A DNA stretch of 15,568 nt from Candidatus Gastranaerophilales bacterium (GCA_028277195.1 JANQGS010000118.1:1-15568), one strand, 5' to 3'. Positions 1 to 8,362 are shown, counted from the first letter of the stretch. Notes: generated by a model not told the origin, from the sequence alone. Numbers and translations: made by a program.

Positions 1-1168
1 TTTCCTCGTCCAGTGAGAATAAAATGGCGGGCCTGTGGTATTTTTCAACCAGCCTTGAGGCCACAAGCCCGATTATTCCGGGATGCCAACCGCTATCTCC
101 CAGGATTACGGCTTTATCACTGTTTAAATCAATTTCCCCGGCAGATATTTTTTCCTCGGCCCGGTTGTATGTATTATCGCATAGCTGCTGGCGCTCCCTG
201 TTATTTCTGTCCAGTTCGGCTGCCAGCAGCTCGATTCTGTTCCTGTCTTCTGAAATAAGAAACTCCACAGCGCTGTTAGCCTCTGACAAGCGACCTATAG
301 CATTGATTCTGGGCACAACGGTGAACGCCAGCACCGTGCTTGTTATTTCCTTATCGGGCTTATGGCCGGATATTTCCATTAATTTTGCTATACTGAAGGG
401 TTTTGAGTTGTTAATAAACCTTAATCCCTTGTATACCAACAACCTGTTCTCATTAATAAGCGGGACAACATCTCCTACCGTACCTATTGCTACCAGGGGA
501 AGGATTTTATCGGTGAAATCCTGTTTATTATATGATTTAAGCAGTGCCTCCGCCAGTTTAAAAGCCACCCCCACGCCTGCAAGCTGCCTTACCCTTTCAA
601 TATGGAGCATTTTAGGGTTTATCACGGCGTAAGCCTCGGGTATTTCCTCCAGCGGCTCGTGGTGGTCGGTAATAATAACGTCCGTGCCGAGACTTTGGGC
701 AAGTTTTATTTCGGAAATGTTGCTGATGCCGCAATCCACGGTTATAATCAGTTTGGTTTTTTTTGCGCTGATTAACCTGCATAATGCTGCCCTGTTTAGG
801 CCGTGCCCCTCATCAGACCTGCCGGGGATGTAATAGCTGGCGTCTGCTCCGAGGTGTTTCAGGGTTTTATACATCAGGGCGGTGCTTGTTACGCCATCTG
901 AGTCAAAATCCCCATATATAACAATACTTTCCCGGTTTTGTATTGCCCCGTTTATTCTTTCTACAGCTTTTTGCATATCCGGGAAAACAAACGGCGACGT
1001 CAGCTCAACGTTATCAGGGTTTAAAAAGTCCTCAACCTGTTTAATGCCGGTTATGCCCCTGTTAACAAGCAATTTCGCAATAATATCAGACCCTGTTGCT
1101 TTTTTAACCTCATTAAACAGGGCAGGGTCTGCTTCTATACTTTTATAAACCCATCTATATTCTTTCAA
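1..1168 (-). CDS. recJ: Single-stranded-DNA-specific exonuclease RecJ, 5' part only (389 codons, gene runs off the left edge)
   Basis: RecJ degrades single-stranded DNA 5' to 3' in recombination and mismatch or base-excision repair, using a DHH-type two-metal centre. Reading the minus strand from 1168 gives one uninterrupted frame. Seen in it are the first acidic motif DFDSDG (residues 87-92), VDCG (D145), the signature DHH (168-170), a GVGVAFK stretch, and HPGIIGLVASRL (from H362), which closes the catalytic core. The DHHA1 part with its GGH motif and the OB domain lie beyond position 1. The start is a TTG whose last two bases are shared with the TGA stop of the upstream TPR gene; the first ATG comes only at about codon 67, too late, and the RWVYKS beginning fits the family N-terminus. 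The overlap implies translational coupling in a nagZ-TPR-recJ transcript. Family call is very sure; the start is likely. Confidence 0.93.
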   Translation of the reverse strand, partial: MKEYRWVYKSIEADPALFNEVKKATGSDIIAKLLVNRGITGIKQVEDFLNPDNVELTSPFVFPDMQKAVERINGAIQNRESIVIYGDFDSDGVTSTALMYKTLKHLGADASYYIPGRSDEGHGLNRAALCRLISAKKTKLIITVDCGISNISEIKLAQSLGTDVIITDHHEPLEEIPEAYAVINPKMLHIERVRQLAGVGVAFKLAEALLKSYNKQDFTDKILPLVAIGTVGDVVPLINENRLLVYKGLRFINNSKPFSIAKLMEISGHKPDKEITSTVLAFTVVPRINAIGRLSEANSAVEFLISEDRNRIELLAAELDRNNRERQQLCDNTYNRAEEKISAGEIDLNSDKAVILGDSGWHPGIIGLVASRLVEKYHRPAILFSLDEE

Positions 1169-2949
1169 TGTTGATTATCCCGCATCTTTCTCTTGAGTTT
1201 TTCAATCCTTTTCCGGAATTTTCCCGTATCACGGCCTGCGTCAACAAGGCTGATGTAGGCTTTATAGTGTTCCAGGGCCAGGTTATAGTTTTTTGCCTTT
1301 TCATAAGCCCTTGCCAGCTTTAAATGAGCCTCTTCAATGCAAGGGTCCAGGGATATAGCGTCTTTATACGCTTCTATTGCAGCTCTGTGCTGGCCTTCAC
1401 CGTAAAAAGCGTCCGCGATTTTTAGTTTTGAAACGGCCTGTTCCTCATTTCTTTTTATCCTCTCCAGCAGCCTTTTTGCCCGCAAATCCCCCGCCTCCCC
1501 GGGAATTACCCGGTTCAGGGCGATTCTGGCCGGCGAGTACATCCTGTTAGCTATGAATATTTCTGAAAATTTCAGCAGGTCGTTATTTGTCCGGGCTTGG
1601 TTGATTGCTTTTATAAATTCTCTCTCGGCATTGCCGAATTCCCTTACGGTTAGATGGGCCTCACCCTTTACAATATGGTTAATCCTTTTATCATCAGATT
1701 TTTTTACAATCCTGTTTAAATAAAACTCTGACCGACCGGGGTTTTGGGATATTTTTGCCACTCTCAGCAATGCCAGGTATAATTCAAGGTTTTCAGGGTC
1801 ATAGCTAAGGGCTTTTTTCAGGGCATTTTCCACTTCTATAACGTCATTTCCCGGATTTGAGCTTGCTTTAAGGAAATATGCCCTTGCAAGTCCTTTCAGG
1901 GCAACATTTTTAAAGGCGGGCACACCCTTGAGTTCCCTGTAGTATTTTATTGCCTGGTCTGTTTTTCCGATATTAAGCGAAATCTTTGCTATTTTGGCTT
2001 TTGCTTCATGGAAGTCCGGGTTAATGGCTATAGCGTTCCTGAGTTCTGCTGTTGCAAACTCATCATCCCCCCTGTTTTCGTATATTTCAGCCAGGCTCAA
2101 ATACGCGGCAGTAAATTCCGGCTTTATCATGGCGGCTTTTTTATACTCAGCAATGGCAGCAGCCTCATTTCCCTGCATCTCATAGGCTTTTCCAAGCATA
2201 TTATGTACGGGTGCGCTGTTTGGGAAAAGATAAAGAGAGGTCTGGAGGTGTTTTATGGCTTCGGAATACTCTCCTTTGGCTATAAGCGCTTCCCCAAGGT
2301 GGTAATACGCCGAGGAATTCCTGGTATTTAGCCTTATAGCCTCTTTGTACTTCCTTATGGCAGGGTCTATAAGGTTTTTTGAAAAAAGCACCCTCCCGTA
2401 ATTTTCCACACCTTCTGAGTAGTTGGGCTTAAGCTCTGTTGCCTTCTTAAAATACGCCTCTGCCTCGGGGATTCTGCCCGTTTCAAACAGGACTTTGCCG
2501 GCGTTATTGTATGCCTGGTAGTAATTAGGGGCATTCTGCACTGCCAGGGAGAACTCCTCAAGCGCACTGTCCAGCAATTCGGGGATTTTTTCCCTGTAAG
2601 CCATATCTGAAGAGGTTGTCCTGCGGTAGTAAACCATACCAAGCCCGTTATGGGCTGCTGCGTTGTCCTTGTCCTGCTCAATGACCCTTTTATACTCGCG
2701 AGTTGCCGCATCCAGCTTGTACTGGATTGAATATATGCTTCCCAGATAGGCCCTTGCGTTGAGGTCATCCGGGTTATCATCGAGGATTTCTTTTACCTTA
2801 ACAATGGCTTCTTCATACCTGCCCTTTTCTATCAGGCTTTCTATTATAAGATGATTTTTGCTTACCATCCCTGTATAGGGTTTTGCAAGAACGCTAACCC
2901 CAAAAAGCGCCATAGTTAAGGTTAAACAGATATATGCCCTGATTTGCAC
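1165..2949 (-). CDS. Exported tetratricopeptide-repeat (TPR) protein
   Basis: A 594-residue protein built almost wholly of TPR units. Residues 1-22 look like a Sec signal peptide: a short basic start, a hydrophobic run, and a V-L-A site before KPYTG, with no lipobox cysteine at that point. From about residue 30 to 575 there are roughly a dozen 34-residue repeats with the usual A/G/Y/P pattern (for example AHNGLGMVYYRR, AYNNAGKVLFETGR, AYYHLGEALIAKGEY, AHLKLARAYEKAKNY). The tail is very basic (KRIEKLKRKMRD) and may be helical. TPR arrays are protein-binding scaffolds; the partner cannot be read from the sequence. The start is GTG at 2949, supported by GGAGG at 2958-2962 with 8-base spacing. 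The first 28 bases overlap the end of the nagZ-like gene, and the stop overlaps the recJ start. Because it is exported and co-transcribed with a cell-wall glycosidase, a role in envelope assembly or turnover is a reasonable but unproven guess. Confidence 0.87.
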   Translation of the reverse strand: MQIRAYICLTLTMALFGVSVLAKPYTGMVSKNHLIIESLIEKGRYEEAIVKVKEILDDNPDDLNARAYLGSIYSIQYKLDAATREYKRVIEQDKDNAAAHNGLGMVYYRRTTSSDMAYREKIPELLDSALEEFSLAVQNAPNYYQAYNNAGKVLFETGRIPEAEAYFKKATELKPNYSEGVENYGRVLFSKNLIDPAIRKYKEAIRLNTRNSSAYYHLGEALIAKGEYSEAIKHLQTSLYLFPNSAPVHNMLGKAYEMQGNEAAAIAEYKKAAMIKPEFTAAYLSLAEIYENRGDDEFATAELRNAIAINPDFHEAKAKIAKISLNIGKTDQAIKYYRELKGVPAFKNVALKGLARAYFLKASSNPGNDVIEVENALKKALSYDPENLELYLALLRVAKISQNPGRSEFYLNRIVKKSDDKRINHIVKGEAHLTVREFGNAEREFIKAINQARTNNDLLKFSEIFIANRMYSPARIALNRVIPGEAGDLRAKRLLERIKRNEEQAVSKLKIADAFYGEGQHRAAIEAYKDAISLDPCIEEAHLKLARAYEKAKNYNLALEHYKAYISLVDAGRDTGKFRKRIEKLKRKMRDNQH

Positions 2950-3950
2950 GCTAATATCCTCCTTACCGATTCATCTATTATTTTCTCTGATAATACCCCA
3001 TTTTCAACATATTCAACAAGTTTGTGACTAAGGTTTAATGCCGTGTCATCGCAATTCCTGAAAACAAAGGCATCTATGCCGGCATTAATCCCTTTTACGC
3101 AGGCGTCAAGGCTGTTACAATATTTTTTTACCCCACCCATGACCATGTCATCTGATATAACAAGCCCATTAAACCTCATTTTCCCTCTCAGGTAATCTTT
3201 TATAACGTTTTGGGAAAGGGAGGCAGGCAACATTTCCGCGTCAAATGCCTTATAGTTGGCATGCGCAACTATAACGGCGTTAACCCCGTCGCTAAAGGCC
3301 GTTTTAAACGGGGCTATATGGGTTGTTTCCAGCTCTTCCATCCCTAAATCAACACAGGGCATTGTATGGTGGGAATCCTCGGCTGTATGGCCGTGGCCGG
3401 GGAAGTGTTTTACCACCGGGATTATGCCGTTTTCCAGGAATGTCTCATACACCGGCCTCGCAAAGTTTATAACGGTTTGAGGGTTATTTGAGAAAGCTCT
3501 CTCACCTATTATAGGGTTATGGGGATTAGTGTTCACGTCCAGTACGGGCGCAAAGTTCATATTAACCCCCATTGACTTCAGCTCTTTTGCCGTAATTTTT
3601 GCCTGTTGCCCGGCCATGTCCGGGTTCCCTTCAGACGCGAGCGTTGCGGGTGAGCGATAATTGATTTTATTTTTAATCCTGCCTGTTCTCTCTATTTTGC
3701 CACCTTCCTGGTCAATGCCGATAAAAAGCGGTATGGCAGCCAGTTTTTGCAGGCCGGCTGTAAGATTTGCGGTTTGTTCATAGGAGCGGATATTTTCGGT
3801 AAATAAAATAACCCCTCCAAGCCCCTCTTTAATTGCGTTTTGTATTTTTATGTTATCCTGTTTCAGCTCTGTTCCTGGAAAACCCAGCATAAACATCTGG
3901 GAGATTCTTTCCCTGAGGCTTAAAGAGTTAAGAGTTTCATTTATGTCCAT
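2922..3950 (-). CDS. nagZ: Glycoside hydrolase family 3 beta-N-acetylhexosaminidase (NagZ-like)
   Basis: This family removes terminal beta-linked N-acetylglucosamine from muropeptides in peptidoglycan recycling, through a retaining mechanism. The 342-residue length matches the single-domain NagZ type. Motifs in order: IDQEGGKIERT (79-89), NMNFAPVLDVNTNPHNPIIGERAFS (130-154 region), KHFPGHG (181-187), the Asp-Ser-His catalytic loop D192-S193-H194, and the nucleophile loop VISDDMVMGG, with D267 as the expected nucleophile. No signal peptide or lipobox is visible, so it probably works in the cytoplasm. The ATG at 3950 has no clear ribosome site. The gene starts about 60 bases beyond the terminator of the response regulator gene, so it probably has its own promoter; AATATTATAG-like sequence near 3975-3985 is a weak -10 candidate only. 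It heads the cluster with the TPR gene and recJ. Other GH3 activities on different beta-glycosides cannot be excluded, but the DSH loop favours hexosaminidase. Confidence 0.88.
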   Translation of the reverse strand: MDINETLNSLSLRERISQMFMLGFPGTELKQDNIKIQNAIKEGLGGVILFTENIRSYEQTANLTAGLQKLAAIPLFIGIDQEGGKIERTGRIKNKINYRSPATLASEGNPDMAGQQAKITAKELKSMGVNMNFAPVLDVNTNPHNPIIGERAFSNNPQTVINFARPVYETFLENGIIPVVKHFPGHGHTAEDSHHTMPCVDLGMEELETTHIAPFKTAFSDGVNAVIVAHANYKAFDAEMLPASLSQNVIKDYLRGKMRFNGLVISDDMVMGGVKKYCNSLDACVKGINAGIDAFVFRNCDDTALNLSHKLVEYVENGVLSEKIIDESVRRILACKSGHISV

Positions 3951-4007
3951 GGGTTTTAGTTTTTGTAAGTTTCTATAATATTAACATCTTTGGTTTGTTA
4001 TTGTATT

Positions 4008-4053
4008 TAAAAAAATCTCCAAAACCTATGCCGATTTCATTAGGCGAGATTTT
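4008..4053 (-). terminator. Rho-independent terminator after the response regulator gene
   Basis: Read on the minus strand, AAATCTC and GAGATTT form the base of a hairpin. It is extended by GCCTA pairing with TAGGT (one G-T pair) across a four-base bulge, and is followed directly by a run of seven T. It lies about 40 bases beyond the response regulator stop and before the nagZ-like gene, so it separates the two transcription units. Confidence 0.6.
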
Positions 4054-4092
4054 GAAGATTTTAAAATGCCGGATAGTTACTAAAAACCCCTT

Positions 4093-4770
4093 TTAAATGA
4101 TGTTTTCCTTAATTGCTTTTACCGCAGCCTGTACCCTGTCGTCAACGCAGAGTTTTTGAAGAATGCTGCAGACGTGAGCTTTTGCGGTATGCACACTCAC
4201 TATAAGGTCTTTAGCTATTTCAGTATTGCTTTTGCCTTTTACCAGGAGCTTTAGCACTTCCAGTTCCCTTTCGGTTAGCTGGCTTCTGGCATCGGTAACA
4301 ACTGACGAGTTTAAAATCCTGGCTGATTCAGGCCTTGGAAATAATTTAAGCGCAACTCCCGCAATATTAGGGTCAAGCCAGGCTGCGCCCCGGTTTACAT
4401 TCCTTATTACACTCACAAGCGTATTTGGTTCAATATCCTTAAGGCAATACGCGTTAGCTCCCGAGCCCAGTGCCGCAAGAACTTCCTCATCCCGTTCATG
4501 GGAAGTCAGGACAACTATTTTTATGTTTTCATCAAAATCCTTTATTTCCTGGATTGCTTCTATACCGTTAATTCCGGGCAACCCAAGGTCCATAAGCACA
4601 ACATCAGGCCTGAGTTCCTTAATTAACTGGATGCCCCTTTCACCGCTTTCCGCCTCCGCCACGACCTTAACTCCCTCGAACTCGTTTAGTGAAGACCTGA
4701 GTCCCACCCTTGTCAATTTGTAATCTTCGACAATTATTACCTTAACAACCTCATTTTTTACAATAACCAT
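4093..4770 (-). CDS. NarL/LuxR-family response regulator
   Basis: A two-component transcription factor of 225 residues. The receiver domain (about 8-130) has the acidic pair E15-D16, the phospho-acceptor D61 in LMDLGLPG, the switch residue T89 and the conserved K111. The C-terminal helix-turn-helix (about 163-225) reads LTERELEVLKLLVKGKSN, then EIAKDLIVSVHTAKAHV, the standard LuxR form. AAGGGA six bases before the ATG supports the start. No sensor kinase gene is next to it, so it is an orphan regulator and its signal and targets are unknown. It is bracketed by its own candidate promoter and terminator, so it is probably a single-gene unit. The wording around K111 (ANAYCLKDI), the WLDPNIA linker and the QKLCVDDR recognition region recall cyanobacterial members of the family; that is from memory and is the main clue to the source lineage. 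Confidence 0.93.
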   Translation of the reverse strand: MVIVKNEVVKVIIVEDYKLTRVGLRSSLNEFEGVKVVAEAESGERGIQLIKELRPDVVLMDLGLPGINGIEAIQEIKDFDENIKIVVLTSHERDEEVLAALGSGANAYCLKDIEPNTLVSVIRNVNRGAAWLDPNIAGVALKLFPRPESARILNSSVVTDARSQLTERELEVLKLLVKGKSNTEIAKDLIVSVHTAKAHVCSILQKLCVDDRVQAAVKAIKENII

Positions 4771-4837
4771 TACTCGTCCCTTCTAAATATAACTTTTCTA
4801 CAAATTTTATTTAATACTTTTTTATTCTGTATTGAAT

Positions 4838-4867
4838 ATTATATTAACATAATATTTTTTTTTACAA
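4838..4867 (-). promoter_or_regulatory. Candidate sigma-70-type promoter of the response regulator gene
   Basis: On the minus strand TTGTAA (4867-4862) is followed 18 bases later by a consensus TATAAT (4843-4838). Transcription would start near 4831 and give a leader of about 60 bases. The -10 box lies inside a perfect AT-only inverted repeat (arms 4835-4842 and 4849-4856, six-base loop), which could be a binding site for a dimeric regulator or simply AT-rich chance. Confidence 0.5.
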
Positions 4868-4873
4868 CCAGTA

Positions 4874-6202
4874 TTATAATAAATTTAGCCGATCGGGTAA
4901 TACCCGCATGGAAAAACCCTCGCCTATTGTGTAGATAGAGCCCGTAAAGATTATTAAAAATTCTTTTTTATTAAAACTTTTAAGCACTTCCAGCGATTTT
5001 TTAACGCTATCGGTTATATATATTTTTTTGCATTTTACATGCCGTTTTATAACCTCGGGGTCTTCGGCTGAAGTTGAGGAACATTTTGTTAAAATTACCG
5101 TATCCTCTTTTCTAAAAAGGTTTCGTGCCATGTTTTCATAATCTTTTATTTTCAAAGAAGAATAAACAAAAACCCTTTTGGCATGGGGAAAGTAAAAATC
5201 CAGGCTTTCCCTTAAGCAAAGCGAGCCGGCAGGGTTATGCGCGGCGTCTATTATGATATTTTCATCTTCTATGAACTGAAACCTTGCGGGCCAGCTCACA
5301 TTATTAAGCCCGGCCTTAATGGCATGGTCCGGGATTTGCAGCAAACAAGCCGCTTTTTTTGCGAGGGAGGCATTTTTTTTCTGGTGAAGCCCCATTAGAT
5401 TTGTTTTTGCTTTTTTATAATCCTCTAAAAATACGGGGCTGGAGTTTTCCCGGGCTATTTGTTGTATAATATCGAGGCCATTATTGTCTTTCAATGTAAT
5501 TACCGGCACGTTTTGCTTTATTATCCCGGCTTTTTCAAACGCTATTTTATCGATTGTATTGCCGAGGCGGTCGGCATGGTCTATATCAATAGAGGTTATT
5601 ATTGATAAATCGGGTTTTTTAATGACATTGGTGGCGTCGAGCCTGCCGCCAAGCCCGGTTTCAATTATAGCTACGTCAACGTTTTTTTCAAAAAAGCAAA
5701 TAAATGCTGCCACTGTCAGTATTTCAAATTCTGTAGCAGGGATTTTAGATTCAGTGTGAACAGGATTGAAAAAGGGTTTATGCTCTGGTATAATATAGTC
5801 AGAAGCTCCGGTCACCCCCGTTTTTCCAGGTAAAGTGCCGGAGTTTTGCTCTTTATAGAAATAAAACTTGTTTTCTTTTTGAGGCTCGGTTTGACTGCTT
5901 ACACGGAATATTAAACTCGCGAACTCATCCCGGGAAATATCCTCCCCGTTTATTTTTATCCTTTCTGTATAATCCACAAGGTGAGGGCTGGTATAAAGCC
6001 CGGTTTTATAACCGGCCTGCCTTAAAACGGATTCTAAAATGGCACAGGTCGAACCCTTGCCGTTTGTCCCGGCAACATGTACGCACCTTATCCTGTCCTG
6101 GGGGTTGCCAAAATAGCCAAGAAGCTCCTGAACCCTTTCGAGCCCGAGTTTTATATGGAATTTTTCCCGGGAAGTAAGTAATTTTCTTGCCCGATTATAC
6201 AT
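4874..6202 (-). CDS. folC: Bifunctional folylpolyglutamate synthase / dihydrofolate synthase
   Basis: FolC is a cytoplasmic Mur-ligase-type enzyme that joins glutamate to dihydropteroate and then to folates, using ATP. The 442-residue product shows the nucleotide loop VAGTNGKGS (43-51), GLYTSPHL (68-75), ETGLGGRLDATN (181-192), DHADRLGNTIDKIAFEKAGIIK (208-229 region), and DAAHNPAGS (319-327) at the head of the C-terminal domain. Between the DISRDEF segment and the ATEFEILT segment, residues about 103-155 form a polar, glycine- and proline-rich insertion that I do not expect in typical FolC; the C-terminal domain is correspondingly compact, so total length is only slightly above the usual 420-430. 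The residue before the usual GR of the WPGR-type motif is altered (WPARFQF). The ATG overlaps the pyrG stop by eight bases with no separate ribosome site, pointing to coupling with pyrG. Whether the dihydrofolate synthase activity is retained cannot be told here. Confidence 0.93.
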   Translation of the reverse strand: MYNRARKLLTSREKFHIKLGLERVQELLGYFGNPQDRIRCVHVAGTNGKGSTCAILESVLRQAGYKTGLYTSPHLVDYTERIKINGEDISRDEFASLIFRVSSQTEPQKENKFYFYKEQNSGTLPGKTGVTGASDYIIPEHKPFFNPVHTESKIPATEFEILTVAAFICFFEKNVDVAIIETGLGGRLDATNVIKKPDLSIITSIDIDHADRLGNTIDKIAFEKAGIIKQNVPVITLKDNNGLDIIQQIARENSSPVFLEDYKKAKTNLMGLHQKKNASLAKKAACLLQIPDHAIKAGLNNVSWPARFQFIEDENIIIDAAHNPAGSLCLRESLDFYFPHAKRVFVYSSLKIKDYENMARNLFRKEDTVILTKCSSTSAEDPEVIKRHVKCKKIYITDSVKKSLEVLKSFNKKEFLIIFTGSIYTIGEGFSMRVLPDRLNLL

Positions 6203-7826
6203 AAGATGCCGTGGCCGACAACCTCAAAGCCGCTTCCACAAGGCCCTTGAACAACGGGTGAGGGTTCTCCGGGCGGGATTTGAACTCAGGATGGAACTGG
6301 CTCGCCACAAAATATTCATGCCCGGGAAGCTCGATTATTTCCACCAGGTTCTTATCCGGGGATAAACCTGAAAAAACCAGCCCCCCTCCAGCCAGAATAT
6401 CCCTGTATTTGTTGTTAACTTCGTACCTGTGCCTGTGCCTTTCTGAAATAATATCAGCCCCGTACATTTTCCGGGCAACAGACCCCTCCCGCAAATGGCA
6501 TTCATAAGCCCCAAGCCGCATAGTCCCGCCCATTTCCTCAATATTTGCCTGCTCGCTCATCAGCGCAACAACAGGATAAGGTGTCTCAGGGTTGAACTCC
6601 GAGCTGTTAGCATATTTAAGGCCTGCCACATTCCTCGCAAATTCAATGACAGCACACTGAAGACCAAGACAAAGCCCTAAAAACGGTATATTATTCTCCC
6701 TCGCAACGCCGGCAATATTTATCTTGCCCTCAATTCCCCTGATACCGAAGCCTCCCGGGATAACAATACCCCTGATGTCCGCGAGGGCCTCCCTTGCCCT
6801 GTCAATGTCCTCACACTCATCCGAGGAAATCCATTTTATCTCAATACTGCTGCCCAGCACCGCTCCCGCGTGTTTTAACGCCTCAACAACAGAAATATAA
6901 GCGTCGGACAGTTTTGTATATTTGCCGGCAATCCCGATTTTAACATTGTTTTCAGGATTTTTTATACCTGTGACAATTTCTTTCCACGCATCCAGGTTCG
7001 GTTCGGTTTTATCCTCTATATTAAGCCTTTTTAGTACCTCTGCGGCGAGTTTTTGCTTTTCCAGTGCCAGCGGGACTTCATAAATTGTATGGAGGTCCTT
7101 GCTTTCTATTACAGCCTCGGTCGGTACGTTTGTAAACAGGGCCAGTTTATTTCTTTCAGCCTTTGGGATGGCTTTCGATGACCTGCAAACAAGTATATCA
7201 GGCTGGATACCAATACTCCTGAGGGTATTTACGCTATGCTGTGAAGGTTTTGTTTTTAATTCCCCCGACGCGCTCAGGTATGGAACTAATGTTACGTGAA
7301 TAAACACTACATTTCCGTATCCCGCGTCGATTTTAAACTGCCTTATAGCCTCAAGAAAGGGCAACCCCTCAATATCTCCTACCGTGCCGCCGATTTCCGC
7401 TATTAAAAAATCGGTTTTATACTGTTTAGCCGCTTCTTTGAGCCTGTTTTTGATTTCATCGGTAATGTGAGGGATGGTCTGTACAGTCCCGCCAAGGTAA
7501 TCCCCCCTTCTTTCACGCGTAATAACGTTAAGGTATACGCTTCCGGCGGTTACGTTGTTGATTTTGCCCAGTTCAGTATTTATAAACCTTTCATAGTGGC
7601 CCAGGTCAAGGTCCGTTTCAGCCCCGTCATTGGTGACAAAGACTTCCCCGTGCTGGAAAGGGCTCATTGTGCCGGGGTCAACATTTATATAAGGGTCAAA
7701 TTTCTGCATTGTAACCGAATAGCCCCTTGCCCTGAGCAGCTTACCCAGGGATGCCCCGACAATTCCCTTGCCCAGTGAACTTACAACACCGCCTGTAACA
7801 AAAATGTATTTAGTTTTACCTGACAT
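6195..7826 (-). CDS. pyrG: CTP synthase
   Basis: PyrG converts UTP to CTP using ATP and glutamine. The 543-residue length is standard. The N-terminal synthetase domain begins KYIFVTGGVVSSLGKG (6-21) with the P-loop, then KFDPYINVDPGTMSPFQHGEVFV (42-64) and EIGGTVGDIEG (144-154). The class I glutamine amidotransferase domain (about 295-535) has the oxyanion region PGGFG (357-361), the nucleophile C386 in GLCLGLQ, and the catalytic pair H512 and E514 in QFHPEF. All key residues are present. An AAGG sits nine bases before the ATG. It lies 20 bases after gatC and overlaps folC by eight bases, giving the operon order gatC-pyrG-folC. Confidence 0.98.
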   Translation of the reverse strand: MSGKTKYIFVTGGVVSSLGKGIVGASLGKLLRARGYSVTMQKFDPYINVDPGTMSPFQHGEVFVTNDGAETDLDLGHYERFINTELGKINNVTAGSVYLNVITRERRGDYLGGTVQTIPHITDEIKNRLKEAAKQYKTDFLIAEIGGTVGDIEGLPFLEAIRQFKIDAGYGNVVFIHVTLVPYLSASGELKTKPSQHSVNTLRSIGIQPDILVCRSSKAIPKAERNKLALFTNVPTEAVIESKDLHTIYEVPLALEKQKLAAEVLKRLNIEDKTEPNLDAWKEIVTGIKNPENNVKIGIAGKYTKLSDAYISVVEALKHAGAVLGSSIEIKWISSDECEDIDRAREALADIRGIVIPGGFGIRGIEGKINIAGVARENNIPFLGLCLGLQCAVIEFARNVAGLKYANSSEFNPETPYPVVALMSEQANIEEMGGTMRLGAYECHLREGSVARKMYGADIISERHRHRYEVNNKYRDILAGGGLVFSGLSPDKNLVEIIELPGHEYFVASQFHPEFKSRPENPHPLFKGLVEAALRLSATASYV

Positions 7827-7846
7827 AATCCGATACCTTATTAAAG

Positions 7847-8125
7847 TTATATTTTAGGAACTTTAAAGAACCCGTCCTCTTCCAGGGGGGCGTTCCTTAA
7901 GATTTCCCCTTTATCAGATGAAATTTCAGCCCTGTCCTCCCTCATTATGTTTCTCATCGCAAGGACGTGAACCATGGGCTCTACATTCTCGGTATGAACC
8001 TCTTTTAGCTGTTTAAAATAATCGAGGATATTTGAGAACTGTTCGGTATACTTTTCCTTTTCTTCTTCGGTAAGCTCCAGTTGGGCCAGTTTCGCAACAT
8101 GCTCGACTTCTTGTTTTGTTATCAA
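7847..8125 (-). CDS. gatC: Aspartyl/glutamyl-tRNA amidotransferase subunit C
   Basis: GatC is the small subunit that holds GatA and GatB together in the enzyme that amidates mischarged Glu-tRNA(Gln) or Asp-tRNA(Asn). The 92-residue product has the family form: ITKQEVEHVAKLAQLELTEEE at the start, then FSNILDYFKQLKEVHTENVEPM, REDRAE and a closing EDGFFKVPKI. The start is TTG at 8125; AAGGAG lies ten bases upstream and no ATG is available, so TTG is well supported. It is the first gene of the operon with pyrG and folC. The gatA and gatB partners are not in the window, so the subunits are encoded apart in this organism. Confidence 0.95.
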   Translation of the reverse strand: MITKQEVEHVAKLAQLELTEEEKEKYTEQFSNILDYFKQLKEVHTENVEPMVHVLAMRNIMREDRAEISSDKGEILRNAPLEEDGFFKVPKI

Positions 8126-8233
8126 GGGAATTTTACTCCTTAAAAAAGTTCACTTATATTATTTTATTATGAAGTAAGAAAAAAAGTCGTAATATTAAAT
8201 TATTTTTACTTTTGGTTTTAGGCTTTCTAAAGA

Positions 8234-8263
8234 TTTGTAACATTTTTGGCAAATTAATGTCAA
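8234..8263 (-). promoter_or_regulatory. Candidate promoter of the gatC-pyrG-folC operon
   Basis: On the minus strand a perfect TTGACA (8263-8258) is followed after 18 bases by TACAAA (8239-8234), preceded by a TG at 8242-8241 in the extended -10 position. Transcription would start near 8227 and leave a leader of roughly 100 bases before gatC. I see no clear riboswitch or attenuator fold in that leader. The perfect -35 makes this the best promoter-like match upstream of the operon. Confidence 0.45.
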
Positions 8264-8312
8264 CAAAGGGCAATTTTTTTTTTCCGATAACTTAATATAT
8301 TTAGGTAAGTAA

Positions 8313-8362
8313 AAAAAAGATGAAAATTTAAAATTTTAAAAAAGATGAAAATTTAAAATTTT
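8313..8362. repeat. Perfect 25-base tandem duplication, AT-rich
   Basis: Two identical head-to-tail 25-base units (8313-8337 and 8338-8362), each an A-run, GATG, then AAAATTTAAAATTTT. The second ends four bases before a TATAAT box. Phased A-tracts of this kind can bend DNA or bind the RNA polymerase alpha subunit (UP element), and the AAAATTTAAAATTTT portion is itself nearly self-complementary, so it could also be an operator. Function is inference; the repeat itself is certain. Confidence 0.9.

Noticed and set aside
24..632. Long plus-strand open frame opposite recJ.
   Set aside because: It is the antisense shadow of recJ, whose frame carries all family motifs; the plus-strand product has no recognisable features.
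4835..4863. AT-only hairpin followed by a T-run on the plus strand, as a terminator.
   Set aside because: No plus-strand gene ends there, and the stem has no GC pairs; the same bases make better sense as the -10 region of the minus-strand promoter.
8126..8233. Riboswitch or leader attenuator upstream of gatC.
   Set aside because: The leader is AT-rich with no convincing conserved stem, T-box pattern or terminator hairpin.
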